A DNA stretch of 64,000 bases from Vreelandella sulfidaeris (lineage in GTDB: Bacteria; Pseudomonadota; Gammaproteobacteria; Pseudomonadales; Halomonadaceae). Below are positions 63,482-64,000 of the stretch, one piece after another. Numbering within the stretch: the stretch's first letter is position 1; every line of letters starts with the position of its first letter. The notes under the pieces were generated by a model, which was not told where the DNA came from, made no database searches, and saw only the letters and a list, made by a program, of their open reading frames with translations. Position numbers and translations under genes: made by a program. The DNA is taken from assembly GCA_007182875.1 (NCBI GenBank), contig AP019514.1:2852001-2916000 (forward strand), given 5' to 3'.

Positions 63482-64000
63482 ATCTGGGAGCCTACCTCCA
63501 CCTCTTTTATTGCGTTCCTATGAACCTGAACCGTTTGAGGGCAGCGTTGAGCAAACCGCTGGTTCGGTCTGTGAGGATAAGTGTTGGGCTGACATCATCT
63601 ATATCACCGGCACAGGCGATTTCTGGCTACTGACACAAGACGTTGCTGATGCGCTACACGAAGCCTCAGACGAATTGGCCGACTGGGTGCTTACCGAAGA
63701 TCCAGAGCAGCGCATGCGCCATTTGGCAGAAGATGCAGGCCTTATCGAGTGTTTTTTACCAGCTCGCCCGGAAAACTTTCTAGACGATAGTGAACGGCAA
63801 AGCGTCAAAGAAAAGCTGGAACGTTTAGCCGAGCTGCTGAATGCAGATAGAGCTGAAGAGGAAGAAGAAATTGATGCTGGTCGGCGGGTGAGTGAGTACC
63901 GTCCGCTCATGGAAAACGGCTGGATGTGGATTTCACCGCTTCTTGTGTCCGGCTCGTATGCCTGGGATCGGCTGACCCGTCCTGAAGAAACACGCTTGAT
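63468..64000 (+). CDS. unknown protein, candidate type VI effector (5' part only)
   Basis: An open frame from ATG 63468 runs unbroken to the window end (177 full codons): MTTDRSGSLPPPLLLRSYEP, then VCEDKCWADIIYITGTGDFWLLTQDVADALHEASDELADWV, a strongly acidic coiled stretch (ERLAELLNADRAEEEEEIDAG) and RPLMENGWMWISPLLVSGSYAWDRLTRP. No family is recognised. Position straight after vgrG and a DUF4123 adaptor, with overlapping starts, is the classic place of the cognate effector. The toxic domain, if any, should lie beyond the window. Confidence 0.7.
   Translation, partial: MTTDRSGSLPPPLLLRSYEPEPFEGSVEQTAGSVCEDKCWADIIYITGTGDFWLLTQDVADALHEASDELADWVLTEDPEQRMRHLAEDAGLIECFLPARPENFLDDSERQSVKEKLERLAELLNADRAEEEEEIDAGRRVSEYRPLMENGWMWISPLLVSGSYAWDRLTRPEETRL

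Noticed and set aside
1..64000. Insertion sequences, prophage or integrase genes
   Set aside because: No transposase, integrase or terminal inverted repeats were found; broken genes are explained by single-base errors, not by insertions.

Overview
The window reads as a chromosomal segment of a gammaproteobacterium of the Halomonas type (Halomonadaceae). The evidence is gene order and protein character: moeB, prmC, prfA and hemA run divergently from TPR lipoprotein, lolB, ispE, tRNA-Gln, prs, rplY, pth and ychF, an order also known from Pseudomonas. It is followed by miaB-phoH-ybeY-corC-lnt and by accessory genes (TAXI-type TRAP transporter, mmsA, type VI secretion) common in marine or halophilic relatives. 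The genus call is an inference from recall, not from a search.

Layout. 1-4.3 kb: a methyltransferase, a chemoreceptor and two divergent bactofilins. 4.3-16.4 kb: the housekeeping block around hemA. 16.4-27 kb: tRNA-Met, apeB, the Prc protease, an ArsR regulator, three tandem tRNA-Asn genes and the miaB-to-lnt block. 27-33.4 kb: small accessory units (zinc alcohol dehydrogenase with a divergent AraC regulator, a VOC protein with a divergent LysR regulator, DUF3820, DUF1499, a ribbon-helix-helix protein, a PfpI-family protein). 33.4-48.8 kb: what looks like a carboxylate sensing, uptake and catabolism region: a chemoreceptor paired with an orphan periplasmic binding protein, a flavin reductase, an aconitase-family hydratase, GntR and LysR regulators, a TAXI binding protein with its fused TRAP permease, a 2-hydroxyacid dehydrogenase, an atypical proline-racemase-like enzyme and an MDR oxidoreductase. 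48.9-60.4 kb: NnrU, CorA, a sodium:solute symporter under a TPP riboswitch, a peroxidase-like protein, mmsA, DUF3581, a large AsmA-like protein and a TRIC-type channel. 60.5-64 kb: vgrG, a DUF4123 adaptor and an unknown gene cut by the window end, i.e. a type VI secretion cargo module.

Quality warning. Most genes longer than about 500 bp, including essential ones (hemA, prfA, ispE, rplY, lolB, lnt), are broken by one-base frame changes, while the homologous reading continues in another frame. Where the site can be pinned down it is usually a base missing from a short run. The simplest explanation is sequencing or assembly error, so these genes are annotated at full span as single CDSs; the frame-break positions given are estimates.

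Most notable: a TPP aptamer whose closing stem appears to include the start codon of a symporter; a binding protein encoded just upstream of a chemoreceptor with no ABC permease genes; a proline-racemase homologue with Ser and Thr where the catalytic cysteines normally are; and an unrecognised candidate type VI effector at the right edge.
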